DNA of 5,599 nt. Origin: Bryobacterales bacterium. Its GTDB lineage: Bacteria; Acidobacteriota; Terriglobia; Bryobacterales; Bryobacteraceae. Below are positions 4,710 to 5,599 of this stretch, one piece after another (the stretch's first letter is position 1; every line of letters starts with the position of its first letter). The notes under the pieces were generated by a model. The model did not search any database. It had not been told where the DNA came from and saw only the letters and a program-made list of their open reading frames with translations. The stretch is taken from the NCBI GenBank assembly GCA_016880505.1, contig JAEHDI010001109.1, forward strand, positions 1-5,599, written 5' to 3'. A program made the translations under genes and the position numbers.

Positions 4710-5599
4710 ATGACCGGCGTCACTTTCACAACCAGGGGAGCTCTCAGAAAGTCCGCACTCCGCCAGGCCAACGAGCGGCTCGCGCTCGACGCGATCCGTC
4801 AGAATCCAGCCATCTCCCGCTCGGATCTCGCAAGAATCACCGGGCTCTCGCCGAGTTCGGTGAGTTTCATTGTCAACCGCCTCCTGCGGGCCCGCCTTCT
4901 CCGTGAAGAGAAAGTGGAAAATCACTCGCAGGTGGGACGGCGGCCTACCGCGCTTTATCTCGTGCGCGAGGCCATGCTCGCCATCGGCGTCGAAATTTCC
5001 CAAAACGAATCGCGCATCGCCCTCGCCGACGTTCACGGTGAGATCCTGTGCCACAAGAGTGTCCCCTGGCACGTGAACCACGACATTCTCGGTCAGCGAA
5101 TCCACGCTGCCCTTCGTTCCCTCGTCGAGGAAGCCGCGTCGCAAAAAGTGCTCGGCATCGGCGTCGCCCTCCCCGGAACAATCGACCGCAACACCGGCCG
5201 CGTCATCGCGGCCGAGAATCTGAACTGGCTGAACGTGGATCTGGACGGGTTGATCCATGGCCGCCTCACGCTGCCCTTCTACTACGAGAACAGCGCTAAG
5301 CTTTCCGCCCTTGCCGAAAGCTGGTTCACCGAGCCCGGTCAACGGGCACTTCGTGACTTCGTCTTCATCACGCCGACCAACGGCCTTGGCACCGGCATCA
5401 TCACCAATGGGCACCTTCTTCAGGGTTCGTCGGCGATCGGCGGCGAGTTCGGCCACGTCATGCTCTATCCCGAAGGCCGAAAATGCTCGTGCGGAAACCA
5501 GGGTTGCTGGGAGCAATACGGCTGCGACGCAGCGTTGCTGCGTGTATACGCCGAGAACGGTGGCACGCAGGATGACGGCGCCGAGTTGAGTCCGGCCGA
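4710..5599 (+). CDS. ROK-family transcriptional regulator (NagC/Mlc/XylR type), 3' end outside window
   Basis: A sugar-responsive type of repressor; 296 codons are visible and the frame is open to the window end (family about 370-410 residues). The N-terminal winged HTH spans about 16-80: NERLALDAIRQNPAISRSDLARITGLSPSSVS with wing VGRRPTALYL. The ROK domain starts near 90 (AIGVEISQNESRIALADVHG), continues with GIGVALPGTIDRNTG (149-163), and has TPTNGLGTGII (221-231) and GGEFGHV (244-250). The ROK zinc site is intact: H249, C259, C261, C266, then WEQY. Two sugar-kinase features are missing: the DxGGT phosphate loop near 94-98 is not present, and the usual NDAN is N194-S-A-K197, so the catalytic Asp is replaced by Ser195. 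It is therefore a regulator and not a glucokinase. The inducer is unknown. A promoter and palindrome lie just upstream. The long minus-strand frame over the same DNA is a shadow. Confidence 0.93.
   Translation, partial: MTGVTFTTRGALRKSALRQANERLALDAIRQNPAISRSDLARITGLSPSSVSFIVNRLLRARLLREEKVENHSQVGRRPTALYLVREAMLAIGVEISQNESRIALADVHGEILCHKSVPWHVNHDILGQRIHAALRSLVEEAASQKVLGIGVALPGTIDRNTGRVIAAENLNWLNVDLDGLIHGRLTLPFYYENSAKLSALAESWFTEPGQRALRDFVFITPTNGLGTGIITNGHLLQGSSAIGGEFGHVMLYPEGRKCSCGNQGCWEQYGCDAALLRVYAENGGTQDDGAELSPA

Noticed and set aside
4668..5516. 282-codon minus-strand open frame
   Set aside because: It lies antisense to the ROK gene, whose translation shows clear HTH and zinc-site motifs; the minus-strand product has no recognisable domain and arises from GC-rich codon bias.
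1..5599. CRISPR array, tRNA, rRNA, prophage or defence system
   Set aside because: No regularly spaced repeats, no cloverleaf or rRNA-like stretch, and no nuclease, integrase, structural phage or toxin-antitoxin genes were seen.

Overview
The window is a GC-rich bacterial chromosome segment with five or six protein genes, all of ordinary chromosomal character. I see no phage, insertion sequence, CRISPR array, tRNA or rRNA. The style of the proteins suggests an Acidobacteriota bacterium of the Solibacter/Bryobacter group. The pointers are a NarL-type two-component pair with SREERSRLARELHDSIKQQ, an outer-membrane barrel with FPVLAKY...RPF...YGITAG..., a small CGCGCP...SELEVY protein, and a ROK repressor. 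This is inference from remembered family resemblance, not a search result. A Gram-negative envelope is supported directly by the signal-peptide-bearing beta-barrel that ends in Phe.

Layout. (1) Positions 1-1652, plus strand: the 3' part of a sensor histidine kinase gene, cut by the window edge, overlaps a NarL/FixJ-type response regulator gene. They form a two-component operon. (2) Positions 1653-1950: no gene, but two consecutive hairpins just after the regulator stop and a third just after the stop of the convergent gene. (3) Positions 1951-2370, minus strand: a small conserved hypothetical protein with a CGCGCP motif. (4) Positions 2371-2473: a short gap with a weak terminator-like hairpin. 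(5) Positions 2474-3724, minus strand: an outer-membrane beta-barrel protein built from two tandem homologous barrel units. (6) Positions 3725-3862: a spacer holding a tiny orphan fragment, on the plus strand, of a response-regulator C-terminus. It shares a 23-nt exact match with the intact regulator at 1590-1612. (7) Positions 3863-4597, minus strand: a class I SAM-dependent methyltransferase. (8) Positions 4598-4709: a divergent intergenic region with a strong sigma70-type promoter reading right, overlapped by an AT-rich palindrome that looks like a ROK/NagC-type operator. (9) Position 4710 to the window end, plus strand: a ROK-family transcriptional repressor, truncated by the window edge.

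How the parts relate. The kinase and regulator form one signalling unit with an unknown signal. The ROK regulator probably represses its own promoter and might also affect the divergent methyltransferase. The barrel protein and methyltransferase are on the same strand but 138 bp apart, so co-transcription is uncertain. I found no convincing evidence of a new multi-gene system. The points most worth a second look are the duplicated barrel, the response-regulator remnant, the ROK promoter/operator, and the C-terminal hydrophobic hairpin of the kinase.
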